This document shows, piece after piece, positions 44,671 through 58,700 of a stretch of 64,000 bases of DNA. The stretch is from Lumbricus terrestris (lineage: Eukaryota > Annelida > Clitellata > Crassiclitellata > Lumbricidae). Made by a program: the position numbers and the translations under genes. The stretch covers positions 26,414,576 through 26,478,575 of the forward strand of contig OX457041.1 of NCBI GenBank assembly GCA_949752735.1, written 5' to 3'. Below the pieces are notes generated by a model. The model was not told the DNA's origin. It worked only from the letters and a program-made list of their open reading frames with translations, and ran no database searches. Position 1 is the first letter of the stretch. Each line of letters begins with the position of its first letter.

Positions 44671-46682
44671 ATATATTAGGGTGGTCGTATCTGTAATGGC
44701 AAATTTTCAACTTCAGTTTCATTCTTTCTCCAACCCACCATTTGGTGCCACTTGGTAAAAGACTGATGTAGCCCAAAAATTATGTCGATTGAAAAATATT
44801 TAGGACTAGCACAACGTGTTTGAAGTTTTACATTTTACGAAATATCATCGTCTTTTTGAGTATGAGGATAATTTAGTCATATTTTTGGACCTATGACTAG
44901 TTTTAACAGAAAGACTACATTCGCTTACTCAAGTTCAACTAACAAGTATGCCTGACTTCTACAATAATGATAATGGTTTATTATATATTTTTATGAACAA
45001 TTGACCATCCCAATAGTACATATATTTGACGCGTGAGCCCCAAAGATCGATGACCATAAACCTATACTAGTAAGCCAACACATTGCTATGTTCTTTTGAT
45101 AGGCCTGATTTCTATCTACAGAAATCCTTTGTTACACTAGAGGCTGTTTATTACATGCTTAACTTTAACACAAATTCTGATATAACACGGACAAGCACCT
45201 AAATAATAGTTGAACTAGAGAAAAAACTGATGCTATTTTCGTTTATTGTAGCAATCAGAGCAGAATTACACAGCGCATCACAGATAAAATTTATCAAGAG
45301 CTGCTGTAAAACATATTTATTATAATAGATGTTGAAATTATTGAGATCATAATTTTTATAGATCTATGAAATTACCTATTACCACATGGGAGTCAAAGAC
45401 CAGTTTTTAATTAAACAACTTCTAAAGAGAGCATCATAATTGAATGCCTTGTGAAACCTACTCACATTGTTGTCTATTTCATAATATAGAATATATCCCA
45501 TTAAAAGAATACTTTTAGAGTTGAAAGAATGAACAAAGAGTCAAACAATTGACACAGAAAGTGCTGCCCAGAGTGGACACAAATTACACTGCCTTTATTA
45601 GATATCGTAAAATAACTACCAATTATAAATTAGTATGAAAGGCGACGGTGTCAAACACGTAAGCTATAAGCAACTCAAAATCTCTACATCATGCTCAGCA
45701 ATGGATCCAGCTGAAATAACAGTGGCCACCAGGACATCTCAGACGACCAACCAATCCAAGAGAATAGATATCGGTATAGCACCCTCAGGACAACACCCAT
45801 TGCTACACTCTTGGTGGCAGATGAACACCTTCTTTGGGTAACATGGCAGAGATTTCACTTTGAAGGAAGTGTATTGTGAAAACTACACCATAGCTCAAAC
45901 CCATGAAAAGACCAAATGCAATTTGAACTGTGAGATAGGGTAATAATGCCTCAGGTTGAAAACATATTAGACTACATCTGAGATAAAAAATTCGCATCTA
46001 AAATGGGTTTCTACTTTTCAATATTACACCATTTCCTTGTGCCCAGTAACCCCATGAACAATGACGGTAGAAAAAGAAATATTTCTGAGAAATCAGACCT
46101 CATTAAGAATATTGGTGATTTTGCAGAATAAATTAATTACGTAGGACACAGATGAAACCACAAAAACTTGTCTATTTGTCCCTATTATATACCATTACTG
46201 TTCCATTACAGTCTAAGAGCAATAAGCTATTATTATCAATCAATACAACAAGGTAAAACAGGTAGTATTTGTAAAGACATAGGATATGATAGATGTTATC
46301 TGTGATGCGGTGTGTTATGCAGGTTTTCTTGCCTTTGAGGAATTTCTCTTGAAGTGGCGCTATATAAATGGATGATTATGATTAATATAACGGTATCATC
46401 ATTATGTTTATGTATGGACCAACTACAAGTAGTTGAATTAATTCCTGGTTTGAAGATTCCTGGTTGATTACAACCATATAGCTACTTTTGAGTATTAGAA
46501 GACTTGCTATTATAAGGGTAAAACTTTGATGGCGTTGTGCTAGTCCTAAATATTAATATTTTCTCTTACAACTTTTTGTGTAATGTTTCTGAGGAGAATG
46601 GAACCAAATGGCGCCTTGGAGAACATTCAATTCCAACTTTAATTTTTAACGACCACCCTAATATATATATATATATTATATA

Positions 46683-46722
<40 letters not shown>

Positions 46723-49700
46723 TAATGCTCGTTATGTACCTGTACTTACTTGTCTTGAATCAACCTGGACTGACTATCATTTGTTCTGCTGCACAAAGGT
46801 AACTGCAGATGCTGTATTCCCATTGGAAGGTGTAAACAAATGTATGTCAGTCACTAGGCATCAGAATTTAGTTCTGGTGGGAGATTGGAAATTAAGCCCT
46901 GTGATACTCTGACCCCGTGTAGTAAATCTAGGAGTCATCCACTGATTTACAAAGAAACTGAGAGTATTTTCTATGTATTTCCTTATGCAGTATCATGAAT
47001 ATTTTTGGTAATTATTATGGAGTGAGTGCACAGCTGCATACATGTAGTGCGTATGCCCTTGAGAGTTCTTTAACTGTTTAATAATAGTAGTACAAATAAT
47101 TATAATACTAGTACTACTACTAATAATAATAATGGGCAAAAAGTGATGATGAGGATGATGATGATTGTAATAATAATAACAGCAATTTTTATATCCTGTA
47201 GGATCATGTATTTCAGGAGAACGATAGTAATAACAATAATTGTCAATGCGGGAAAACTGCTGTCCCCAATTTGTGTTACCCTGTGAGAGATCACACGAGG
47301 CTCTCTGTAAAAAGTAAAAATAACAAAAGAAGTAACAGCAGAGTGACAACAGTAAAACAGATAATAATACTGAGCACCACTGTGAGATTTTTGAGACATC
47401 GTTTTTATTCTCTGATTGGTTTGTTGGCAATGATTTTCACGATTTCTTTAGAGTGGAGAAATTGCCAAACATCTCGATTTCGTGAGTCACGGTATCCGCA
47501 CACGGCTTGATGAAGTCAAGCGTAAAGAACTGGATCGACTTAGACAGATGATGAGGTTGCGAGGCCATTTACAAAAGAGTAAGACACATTAAGTGTAAAA
47601 CAATGTAATATTTTGATTAAATGTACGTTACATGCTCTTCTGTCGCATTACAAATACAAGCCTAAAAACTCTAAAAGTATAGGCCAAGTGTGCAAAAAAC
47701 ACCGTCAAAGAGCAACTACATTTCTGCTCAATTTCGCCAACTATCCATTATGGATGGAATATTGAAAAATGGAAATAAGGTCTATTCTGGATCAGTGCCA
47801 TGGACAAGTTGTGTTAAAGTATATCCTTCCTCAAGTTTTCTGTGAAATTTTTTATGCCTGGTTTAAATCCTGGACGCATCATAGATATAAAACACATCAC
47901 GTAGGCCTATAGGCAGACACATAATGGTTCGTCTTCAGCCTAAAAATTCAGTCCGGGCTCAACCGCCATGTGCGTTGTGAGTGACACAAAGAAATAGGGG
48001 GCCGATGGACTTACGCTTATTTGGAGAATTTTAGCTTCCTTTGCTTGTTACGTCGCTGCACCAGAAAAAGTGCTGCTGTCACGGCAATCGCACATTTGCA
48101 TAATTTTTGTTTCGCACATCTTATGTGATTTTCCGAAAAACAAATAGCGAGTAGCCTATAATTATAGGTCTGTCGGTTAAAGATTCTAAAGGCTTAGACT
48201 TTCATTTGCAAAAATTTGAATAATTATCCGCTAGGTCCTACCACTGGATAAAAAATTTAACTACTGACTTTCAAAATGAACGAATGAAAAGAAGAATAAA
48301 TCAAACAAGTCGTGGGTTCTAGTTCTCAGCAGATTCTGTTTGTCCAGAACAGTCCAAATGGTTAAAAAACAATGATTTACAATGCTTTGTTTGTGATTGT
48401 CCGACTGGATTTATGGAAACGCACAGTCCAAATAGTTTAAAACCTCTTCTCCTCACATGCCTCGTCATTTCAACTCTACATCCCTCATCATTTCAATTCT
48501 AAACATCACCCACCTTAGCTGTCCATCTATCTGCTTGCCTGATTCTCCGGACTTGGCCCTCTGCCTGTCGATTTTGTTTTGATTAAGCACCTGTGAATAA
48601 GCTGGTTCCCGCGACTTGGCTTTTGTGGGCGCTGTAGAAGTCTCGAGATTATGATTACCATTACGAATGATTAAAATGCTTTATTTGTGATTGTCCAACT
48701 TGATTGATGGAAACGCACCGTACAGTATAAGCAATCTGGATGCTTGAAGGCCATTAGATTCCCATGTAATGCAGGTGCCCTCCGAACAACAAGCAATGAG
48801 CCATAACGACATAATTATGCAAAACAACATTAACATAATTATATAAAATAACAATGCATTCACCTAATAATGTTATTTTAAGCAAGAATGACTGAAAACT
48901 GTGAGAGCATCTTTTCACTGCTGATACCTTTGTGATTTCAGTTGGCGCCATAAAATTTTCCATAAAACTGCCGCGGAACCACGGGCCGACGTCCGCTTGG
49001 GTTCCGCGGAACCCTGGGTGAAACTCACTGGTGTACTGGCTGCTGTTGTCAGACAATTGATAGAAATGGCATTGTTGTAGCAGCAGTAGTATATAATTTG
49101 CACATTTGTGATGTGTATCTTAAACAGATTGACTGGTTTTCTGCTTCTCTTGCAGGCCTCAAGTCTGTCAATCCAGACATTGTTCTTCCTTCTATCGACA
49201 AAGACCGGCTTCTTGCTCACCTCGATCACAACAATCCAAACAGCTTTGAAGTGTCTGATCTTGCTAAGCTCATACAACAGGTGAACGTTTTATTAGTTCG
49301 CACCAGTGGCTAATTGACATTGTGTGCTAACCTCTGCAACTGTATAGCACGTTTACATATCAGTTTTGATTTTCAGAAGAACTTGGTCAATTTGTTAATT
49401 GTCCTGGCTGTAAGCTAATCATGTTGCTCTTGTTCGTAATGTTCCACATGGTAATTGAAGCTATTCAGATAATTTTTCTTATTCTGGTTGTTCTAAATTC
49501 TATCAGCGCTGTTGTCTTGTTGTTCTTTTTCTAGCTCCTCAAGGTGTTCTAATAATTCTATCTGATCTAACTCGATTCTAATTGACGTTGTTCAACTACA
49601 GGCGACGAAGGACCTCGAGGAGATCGACCTGAAACGTCGTGAGGACTTCAAGAAATACGAGATGGAAAAGGAGGTCGTGAGACGAGAGGAACTCGATAAA

Positions 49701-52700
49701 CTGGACGAACCACATCGTGCGGAAGAGGAGAAGAAGTTCCAGGATATGCAGGAGAAACACAAAGATCATCCAAAAGTCCATCATCCAGTATGTATGACTT
49801 TTGTGTGCATTAAGCATTATGTAAAGTTCTAGTGTTTATCCATGTGGTATGCTGGGTTCTTAATTCTGCCACATGATTCGTTGTGTTCGTAAACTCCACC
49901 TGTTGGTCGGATGTTTTTATATAAACTCCCAGCCTGGTATTCATTCATTATATTCATTATATGCATTTATATAGCGCCTCTTCAATGGGACTACTCAGAA
50001 GTGCTCCCAACCTCAGCGCAGCGAAATAAAACTGTCTTAAGATGAGAGAGGAAAACCTGAGAAGGATTTTTACAAAGAGAACGGAGGGTCAGAGGAAGAC
50101 CATTCCAGGTAGAGGGTCCTACCATCGAGAAAGCACGGTTCTGCATAGTGGAAGTACGAGCAAAAGGAACTGAAAGCAGACTTTGTTCAGTCGAAAGTAG
50201 GGAGCAGAAATGGTGAGAACTAGGAGTAGGGCTACAGAGCTCACAAAGGTAGCTTTGGTTCATTGTGAATTGCTAATTACTAATGTCTGTTGTGTGTGCA
50301 AGACATCGACTGGTCACAGTGGTCAGTGATGTATCAAAACATAGTCGTAATCACTAATCAGGTGAATATTCATATTCGGAATATCAATTCATAAGCTCGA
50401 CGTTATTGTAGGTTTGATTCATGAGCTCTCTTTACCTTATAAGATGTGTTCATAAATGTCATCATGTGAAAGGAAGGGTTCTTAATCCCACCATACAGTT
50501 GACTGGTTTAATTAACAAGATTCACGATCTACTAAGATGTTTTCATAAACTCAGAAACTTGACTATCTTGCAGATGTGAATGGGTGATGGTATGTTTTTA
50601 AGATATCATACATCTTACTATTTGACCTGTGACTAATATATTACTGATTATGTGTGTATGTTTCCATTCTATTTGTTACTGATATACTGATGTACCAGGT
50701 ACCTCTGCTTTTGTTGAAGTACCTGTGCTGATGTGCCTGTTGCTCACACACCTCTTTCTTGAATACTGGCACCTTTTGCTTAAGTGCCTTTTGCTTAAGT
50801 GCCTCTTGCTGAAGTTTCTGTTTCTGGTATGTCCAGGGTAACGAGGCACAACTGCAAGAAGTCTGGGAAGAGTCTGATGGTCTGAACAAGGAAGACTTTG
50901 ATCCAAAGACATTTTTCCATCTGCATGGTTTGTGACTCCCTGTGGAATAATGTAATAATGTAATATTAGTGCTGTTATTTTTAAGTTAATCTGAATGGTG
51001 TAATGATGCCCTTGTTAAAAATTTCCAAAATAATAATGATTATAATAATTTGCTTTATTTTTTGGTATATTTAGCATTCTATATATGGTGTTATGCTTGA
51101 ATGAAAAGGAGAAATTGTTGGCACTGGAATGCTATAAATTTTTAGCCGACGATCCATAGTTTTGACACTTTTTAATTACAGTTTTTCATTCTGGTTTGTT
51201 GTCATAAAGCATTTATGATATTTGTTTGACAGGTGTGAATTAAATACTTGTGAAGCGTTTGGAAATATTTCTTTTTTAAAATTATTGTCACATTTGTAGT
51301 CATTATTATTATTATCACCACAAAAAGTACGTGAAGTTATGTATTAAAAGTTTATAACAACTTAAATTCACTCAGAGTCTAAAAGTGCTTAACGTAAATA
51401 TCTAACTTACTTCAAACATTGGAAGCTGTTAACGATGGTCCTATTCTGAACTTTGTTGTGGTCATGATTTCATCATGCGCTGCATGTTCTACCATGAACC
51501 ATGAATGCTAGATCTGTAGCAATTGTTTGATCACCAGTGAATGGACGTGGTTTGAAGTTGTTCTTGCACACATCTGTGTTGTGCTTCTTGCACACAGCAT
51601 ATGTGCAGTAAATAAAATATGCATGTGTTCTCGACCTGTACTTCTTTTATGTGTGATGGTTATGATTTTTCATCTTTAGACTCAAATGGTGATGGACTCC
51701 TTGACCAAGCTGAGATTGAAGCCTTGTTCCAGCAGGAGGTAAGATATTTTATGTCATGTAATTACTTCAAAATATATCAGAATAATTTAGATACTATCAA
51801 GAGAGATTGCATCTCTTCTAGATTCCATCGGCTCAATTTGATATAATATGCTACAATATTATTATGTTCAAGAAGGAATAGAAACATATTGGTTAGAGTT
51901 TATAGGGTTATTGCAGTATCTCTGTTGTTTTAAGTTCCCACTCTCTATTCTTTTGCATGGAATGTGGTCATTGTATTGTTATAATCTTGGTTGAAATGAC
52001 ATCATTGTTTGCATTAGATGTGTTGTTTTGATGTTGTAATACAGTTGGTGCATTGTTTTTATCTAGTTTGACTGATTTCAGTGCATTGTATCACTTTAAC
52101 ACGTTCACCGCCCAGTACGAGTTAACTCGTACCAATTTTTGCGTCCTGTGGCGCCCGGTACGAGTTAACTCGTACTGGACAATACGGCGAACTACGGATA
52201 TGTTGGCGTAACAGGAGAACTTCCATTGGAGTATTACGTAATATTATATATTTCTAGACGTCATACAACACACAACGAATCAAAAATAAATACTTTTATA
52301 GCAATATTTAGCGTTTTTTGTTACGCGAATGCTGTGTACAAATGGCGTCGGCTAAGGCGTTTCGAGAAAGCGACATAGCCCAAGTGAAGCTTTGGATAAT
52401 TTATCAGATGATGAAGACTTTGATGATTACAGTTCGGATAATGGCTGGACTGTTAGAATGAACGACGTGGACAGTGATTCAGATAGTGACCACGGTGAAA
52501 ATATTAGATCTGATGAAGCTACAGCCCATGCATCCTCGGACCATGATAGTGATAGTGAACCTTTGATACAGTCGACAGCATCTTGGGTGCGTGTAGGCCT
52601 ATACTGGATACTTACGTGTTACCTACAAACATCCCGTTTGTCCTGCGAATGAAAGCAGGGATTTCAGCACAGACCACGCCAGTCGATTTGTTGCAACTAT

Positions 52701-55700
52701 TTATTAGCGATGAAATAATTCTGATAATAGGCCTAGTCAACGAAACGAACATATATGCTGAACGATTTATTGCCAATGCAAACTTGAAACCAAAAAGTCG
52801 CGTACATCAATGAGAGCCAACTGCTTCAGGAGAAATGCGTAAGTTTTTAGGAATACTTTTTGATGGGAGTAGTGGACAAACCAACCATTGAGAATTATTG
52901 AAAATGAAATTACAAATGAAAAACTATAAAATATACAAATAATCTTTCAAATTTTATCTAATTTCACATAATTTTATCTAATGATATTGACCCGGATATT
53001 AACCTATTTTCAAATCTGTCATGGGACAGCCACTACTCTACACCTGCTTCTCTCACCACCCTACTCAATACTCCTCGCCTGTTCACTACTATGCACCTGA
53101 ATTGTCGAAGTATGCAGTACAAAATAATGGATATAACTGATTTATTAAACACTCTCCCTGTTCCTATTCTGGCTTTAACAGAAACATGGCTAGATACAGA
53201 CTCGGTTGATACAATTAATATAGCAGGTTACCAAATTATTCACAAATCTCGAGTTTCAGGAAAAGGAGGTGGAGTAGGATTTCTCATAAGGGAGGATATT
53301 ACTTACGAGCTGCTTGATCTATCAATTTTTAATATGACCCACAAAACATTTGAGGGAATATTTATTCGTGTGCGGATGAGTAAGGGCAATTGTCTAATTG
53401 GAACTATATATAGACCCCCAGGAAATAGTCTGGAAGAGTTCACTCTTGAACTTGAACAGTTATTGTCCAAAATTGCAAATAAGGAGAAACACGTGATAAT
53501 TATGGGTGACTTTAACATTGACCTGCTTAAAGTTGAGGATCACTTTGGCACTAGTTCCTTTTTCGATAGTATGTCCTCCTATAATCTTCTCCCGACCATA
53601 ACCAGACCCACAAGAATTACCACTCATTCGTCAACGCTAATTGACAACATTTTCACAAATGCTTGGTCTAATATTATTGAATCTAAGAGTGTTGTATCTG
53701 ATATCTCTGACCATTTGCCTGTCTTAACCTCCTTTGATTTTGAAATGCCTAGCTCTAGGAACTCCTCATTTGAGGAATCCCGAATTATTAACGAAGAAGG
53801 AAGGGCTAATTTTAGCAATTATCTTTCTGAAGCAGATTGGACTCCTATTTTTGAAACCTGTCGCTTGAAAGATGCTAACAAAGCATATGACTTGTTTATG
53901 AAAGAATATAAAAGAAACTATGATAAGGCGTTTCCAATAAAAACTAATATAAATAAAGGAAAACCCATGCTTAAACAACCCTGGATGACTCCTGGACTTC
54001 TCAAATCTAGTAAGAAAAAAGCTAAACTTCATTTAAAATATGTAAAGGTCCCTACCCTTGCCAATAAAAATAAGTTTGTTTCATACAGGAATAAATTTAA
54101 AACAATTAGAATGAAGGCTGAAAAGCATTACTATGCTGTTGAATTTACCAAGCATGTTAATAATTTAAAGAAAACTTGGACCCTCATTCGAAGTATAATT
54201 AAAATGGATGAACAACATATTAAAATTGAAGCACTAAAAATCAATGGAATAAGAAATGATGACCCTAAAGTGATGGCTAATACTTTTAATAATCTCTTCT
54301 CTGACATCGCTCATACTCTTGCCAAACAAATTCCCGCTCCTAAATCTCCTTTTAACACATACCTTGACCCGCCACTTCCTTATTCTTTTGGCTTGGTTCC
54401 TACTTCACCTGAGGAAATAAAAAATTTGAGCCACTTGATCCACGACAGTCACAGCCGTGGCGTTGATGATATCGACCCTCATATTGCTAATTCTTACATT
54501 TCTCAAGTCGCAACCCAACTAGCTGAAATAATTAATTGCTCCCTCAATACTGGAGTTGTACCTGATGCTATAAAAATTGCAAAAATAGTCCCTATTTTTA
54601 AAAAGGGTGACAGGGAGAACCCTTCTAACTATAGGCCCATATCCATTCTTCCTTTTTTTGCCAAGTATTTTGAAAAAATAATGCATGATAGGCTCAATAA
54701 ATATGTAGAAAAATCTCATATTATTTTTCCATACCAATATGGCTTTCAATCTGGTCGATCTACTTTTATGCCTTTAATTGATATGTATGATAAAATTTCT
54801 AAGGCCTTTGAAAACAATGAATATTCTATTGGTATCTTCTTCGATTTAGCAAAGGCCTTCGATACTGTGAATCATGAGATCCTATTAAAAAAATTAGCTA
54901 ATTATGGCATCAGAGGCATCCAATTAGCTTGGTTTACCAGTTATCTCGAAAGACGTCTCCAGTGTGTTTCCTGCAATGGAGCTCTCTCAGACTTTAGAGT
55001 TGTTAGATATGGTGTGCCCCAAGGTTCTAATCTCGGACCCTTGCTTTTTCTTCTATACATTAATGACTTGCCTAATATATCTCCTACTCTTTCATTCATC
55101 TTGTTTGCTGATGATACAAATGTCTTCTACTCTCATAAATCCTACCAGAGTCTAATGCAAACAGTAAACAATGAACTTATCTTCGTAGCCGAATGGTTCT
55201 CTGCTAATAGACTCTCCTTAAACATTGATAAAACTAACTTTATGCTCTTTCGAACTAATAAAAAGATGTGCCCCCAGAATGAATTGCAACTGTCTATCAA
55301 TGATACCTCCATAACGCAGGTTAGCTCCACTAAATTTCTTGGTGTGTACATAGATCAACACCTCACATGGAATGATCATATTAAATATATCTCTGCCAAG
55401 GTTGCAAAAAGTGTTGGTATCCTTCGTCGAACTTCCCATATACTCCCCCCCCACTATCCGTGTTAAATTGTACTACTCATTAATATATCCTTATCTCTCA
55501 TACTGTAATTTAGTTTGGGCATCTACATATAAATCCAGGGTCAATAAATTAGTACTTCTCCAAAAACGTGCAATACGTATCATAGCTGGAGTTAAGCCTT
55601 TTATTCACTCAAGTCCTTTATTTCAATCATTTAATTTATTAAAGTTTCACCAAATAATGACTTTCCAGATAGGAGTCTTTATGTATCGGTTCACCCATGA

Positions 55701-58700
55701 TCTTCTTCCCCTTAACTTTGCAGGGTATTTCCAAAAAGGATCTGAAATTCACTGCTATTCCACCAGGAACTCCTCTCATTATCGAGCCATATCCGCTCGT
55801 TTAAACTCAAGAAGATTCCATATTAAATATACTGGACCAGGTATATGGAACTCGTTTCCTAGTCATGTTCAACAAGCTTCCAGTTTACAAAGAGCAAAAA
55901 CATTACTGCGCAACTACTTGGTTAATGACTGCAAAGATATTTAACCTTGTAGGCACTGATTTTATTTTATTATTATTTGTTGTGTTTGTTTTGCGTTCTT
56001 TAGTTAAGTTTACTACATTAATTGTCATCTCATGCTGTTCTTTTAGCCTATTGTTCAATTCATTATGTCAACCGTCTAGCCATCTGTTAAAATTGCATAT
56101 GTAATTAGGTGTCCCTGTTAGCGGGATATTCATCCCTTAGGGCCTTCCTTGTTACCATCCGATAATGTGAAGCATGTTATACTATGTCTATTGTGTATGT
56201 TGATGGTTGGTTACAATAAATGAATTGAATTGAATTAATTTTACAAAGTTTTGCTTTATGAAATAATTTCTATGACATTATAAAAGATACAGCTAGCATA
56301 AGAATTTGTTGTTATATTGAAATAAACAAGCCGAAGTATTAAAATAATTGAAAAACAACGATCAAATTTGTGTACTTTCGCCACATATCCCGTGGCGTAG
56401 CGAGAAAGAATACTGCGGCGGCCAACGTGTTAATAGAGTATTTGTTAAAACAGATTAATACATCATTTCTCCCTAGACTCTTGGCTGAAATGTTATTGTT
56501 TTCTTGAATATATTTCTAAGTACATTGCATTTCTTTAACCCTTTGTGTGCCAGAGGTGCCGAATTGCAACATTTATAATGTCGCTCTCCATGCGAGAGGT
56601 GCGGAATTGCAACATTATAGGAGAATCTGGCCATGACCGGAACAAAAGCTAAAAAATCTGGCATGCAAAGGGTTAATCTCTTTGTCTGGATTAGGAACAA
56701 TGCATTAGGCCTACCTCAGTCCGTTACATAATTGTTTTGACTGAAGTAGCAGTATTATGACTCCTTAATCACTTGGTTAGAAAACAATCGAGAATTACAG
56801 CTTTTGAATCTCCTTGGGTTAGAAGAGTATTGATGTGTTGCAATTTCTTTAGCATCATGGCTAGAAGAACAGAATCAATTATATGTTCCTATTTGAATTA
56901 TACTACATGTAATCTTCTAGACTGAAACGGGATATGATGATGCCTGTCTTATGTAGTTGGACAAAGTCTACAATGCTTCCGCTCCGGAGGATGACATGAC
57001 TGAACGCTACGAAGAGATGAACCGGATGAGGGAGCACGTCATGACCGAGGTTGACAAGAACAAGGACAAGTTGATCAGCCTTGAAGAATTCCTTGAAAGC
57101 ACTCAGAGCGAGGAATTCAAGAAGGATGAAGGCTGGAAGGTAGACAGACCTCAGCTGGTTCTGTCCAAAGGGAAATGATTTTCAAAATGCGGTTTTAAAA
57201 CTTTTAAGGTGTTTAAATAGAGTCATACATTCATTCATTCATTCATTCATTCAATGGATTTATAATTGTAAAGAAATCTACTCAGGAGCGCTCCTAATCC
57301 ATCCAATGCACAAGGAAAAAAGACTTAAGAGCGTTTAGAAACAAAGTTTTATTGGTTAGCATTAATACATCTTACCGCAGTCAGGGCTGTTGACAGAGAT
57401 ATTTTCTACCTTACCACTTTTGTACGAAGCAAGCGAGGCAAAGCAAGGGCGCATTTAGACTCGGGATCATCTATAGCATTGCCTTACCGCACCATAACTT
57501 AATTAATTACCTTGACTTATCTCCTAACTGGCCTCACTTTACCTTAATTTACCATACCTTAAACTATAAGACTCTGCCCAATTTTGCAGTACATTACCTT
57601 GCTTAGCTTGCTGTACTTTTTCAGTAAATTACCTTACGTTACCTCAATTTTCTGACCTTACCTAAGTTCAACTTCTTATTAGATTGATGCAGCCTCTAAC
57701 CCAGTGGTTCCCAACCTTTTTTGACTATCAGGCCACTTTTTTCTAAGTTGAAAGACTGCCATGAAAGCGGGCCATGGGTTGGGAACCACTGCTCTAACTG
57801 CACATCGTGTCTCTTTCGTTGTGTTTAAAGTCGTTGGATGAGGAGAAGGTCTACAGCGATGAGGAACTTATTCAATTTCAACGTCAGTACGAAGAATTCC
57901 AACGCCAGGAATACGCAAAGGAGCAGAAAGCAAAAGAGGTTCGCCAGTCCACTTCTCTTGTTTCTTGTAACACAATGTAATACGATGTTTTGTAATGTGG
58001 TTCATGTAATGTAATTGGAGAAGATGGCTCATACAGTGCAGTTACGTTACAAAGCAATTTTAAGGATGCTTCATGGATGCTATCTGTTGGATAAGCATAA
58101 GATAATATTTAACATGAATATTTGAATTTTCACCAAATATATAACAAAATTAGCTGATTGATAAAAGTAAGTTAGCGTGAGGTGCAATAGATGTTCATGT
58201 TGTCACTTTAAGCAATAATCCTCGTGTTGAGTGATGCATAGCTAAAGTGAGGACATTATTAATATTCGCATATAGTCTAGGCGGTACACAAAAGTAAACT
58301 GCACTTTTTGAACACGGGTTGCCGATTGGCACAGTTGTAGTTGGGACCTAAGAGAACATTTTCAGAAGGGGAGCCATCCGAAATTTCCCTTAGAATTCAA
58401 GATGGCGGCTTTTTTTCAAAATGGCGGCCTGAGTCTAAGAAATTCTTATAAATCATCGTATCATCTCGTGTCTGGTGTCGTTTCTATATATTTCTGACTC
58501 GAATAACATGAATCTGAGGTCAAAATTAACATTATACATCAAAATTAAGCCAAAATAAGTATTTTTACATAAAAAACAGCAAAATTGCTATTAAAATTAT
58601 CAAATAGTTCTTCATTTTCATTTTCCTGTTTTCCAATTTCCTTGTGACATATTCCTTCATAACTCTGGATGTTTTCTCACAGTTTTGATTATTATGCATC

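Larger units (their letters stand above)
52100..56429. mobile_element. piggyBac element in a nucleobindin intron, split by a LINE
   Basis: Left end CACGTTCACCGCCCAGTAC, right end, inverted, CACGTTGGCCGCCGCAG, each flanked by TTAA (52096-52099 and 56430-56433), the piggyBac target signature. Near the left end lie two perfect palindromes GTACGAGTTAACTCGTAC (about 52117 and 52158). It contains an N-terminal transposase fragment and a LINE; without the LINE it would be about 1 kb, hence internally deleted. Confidence 0.85.

Noticed and set aside
45635..45997. ORFs of 64-68 codons on both strands inside the inverted-repeat element
   Set aside because: No similarity to any transposase and no catalytic triad pattern.
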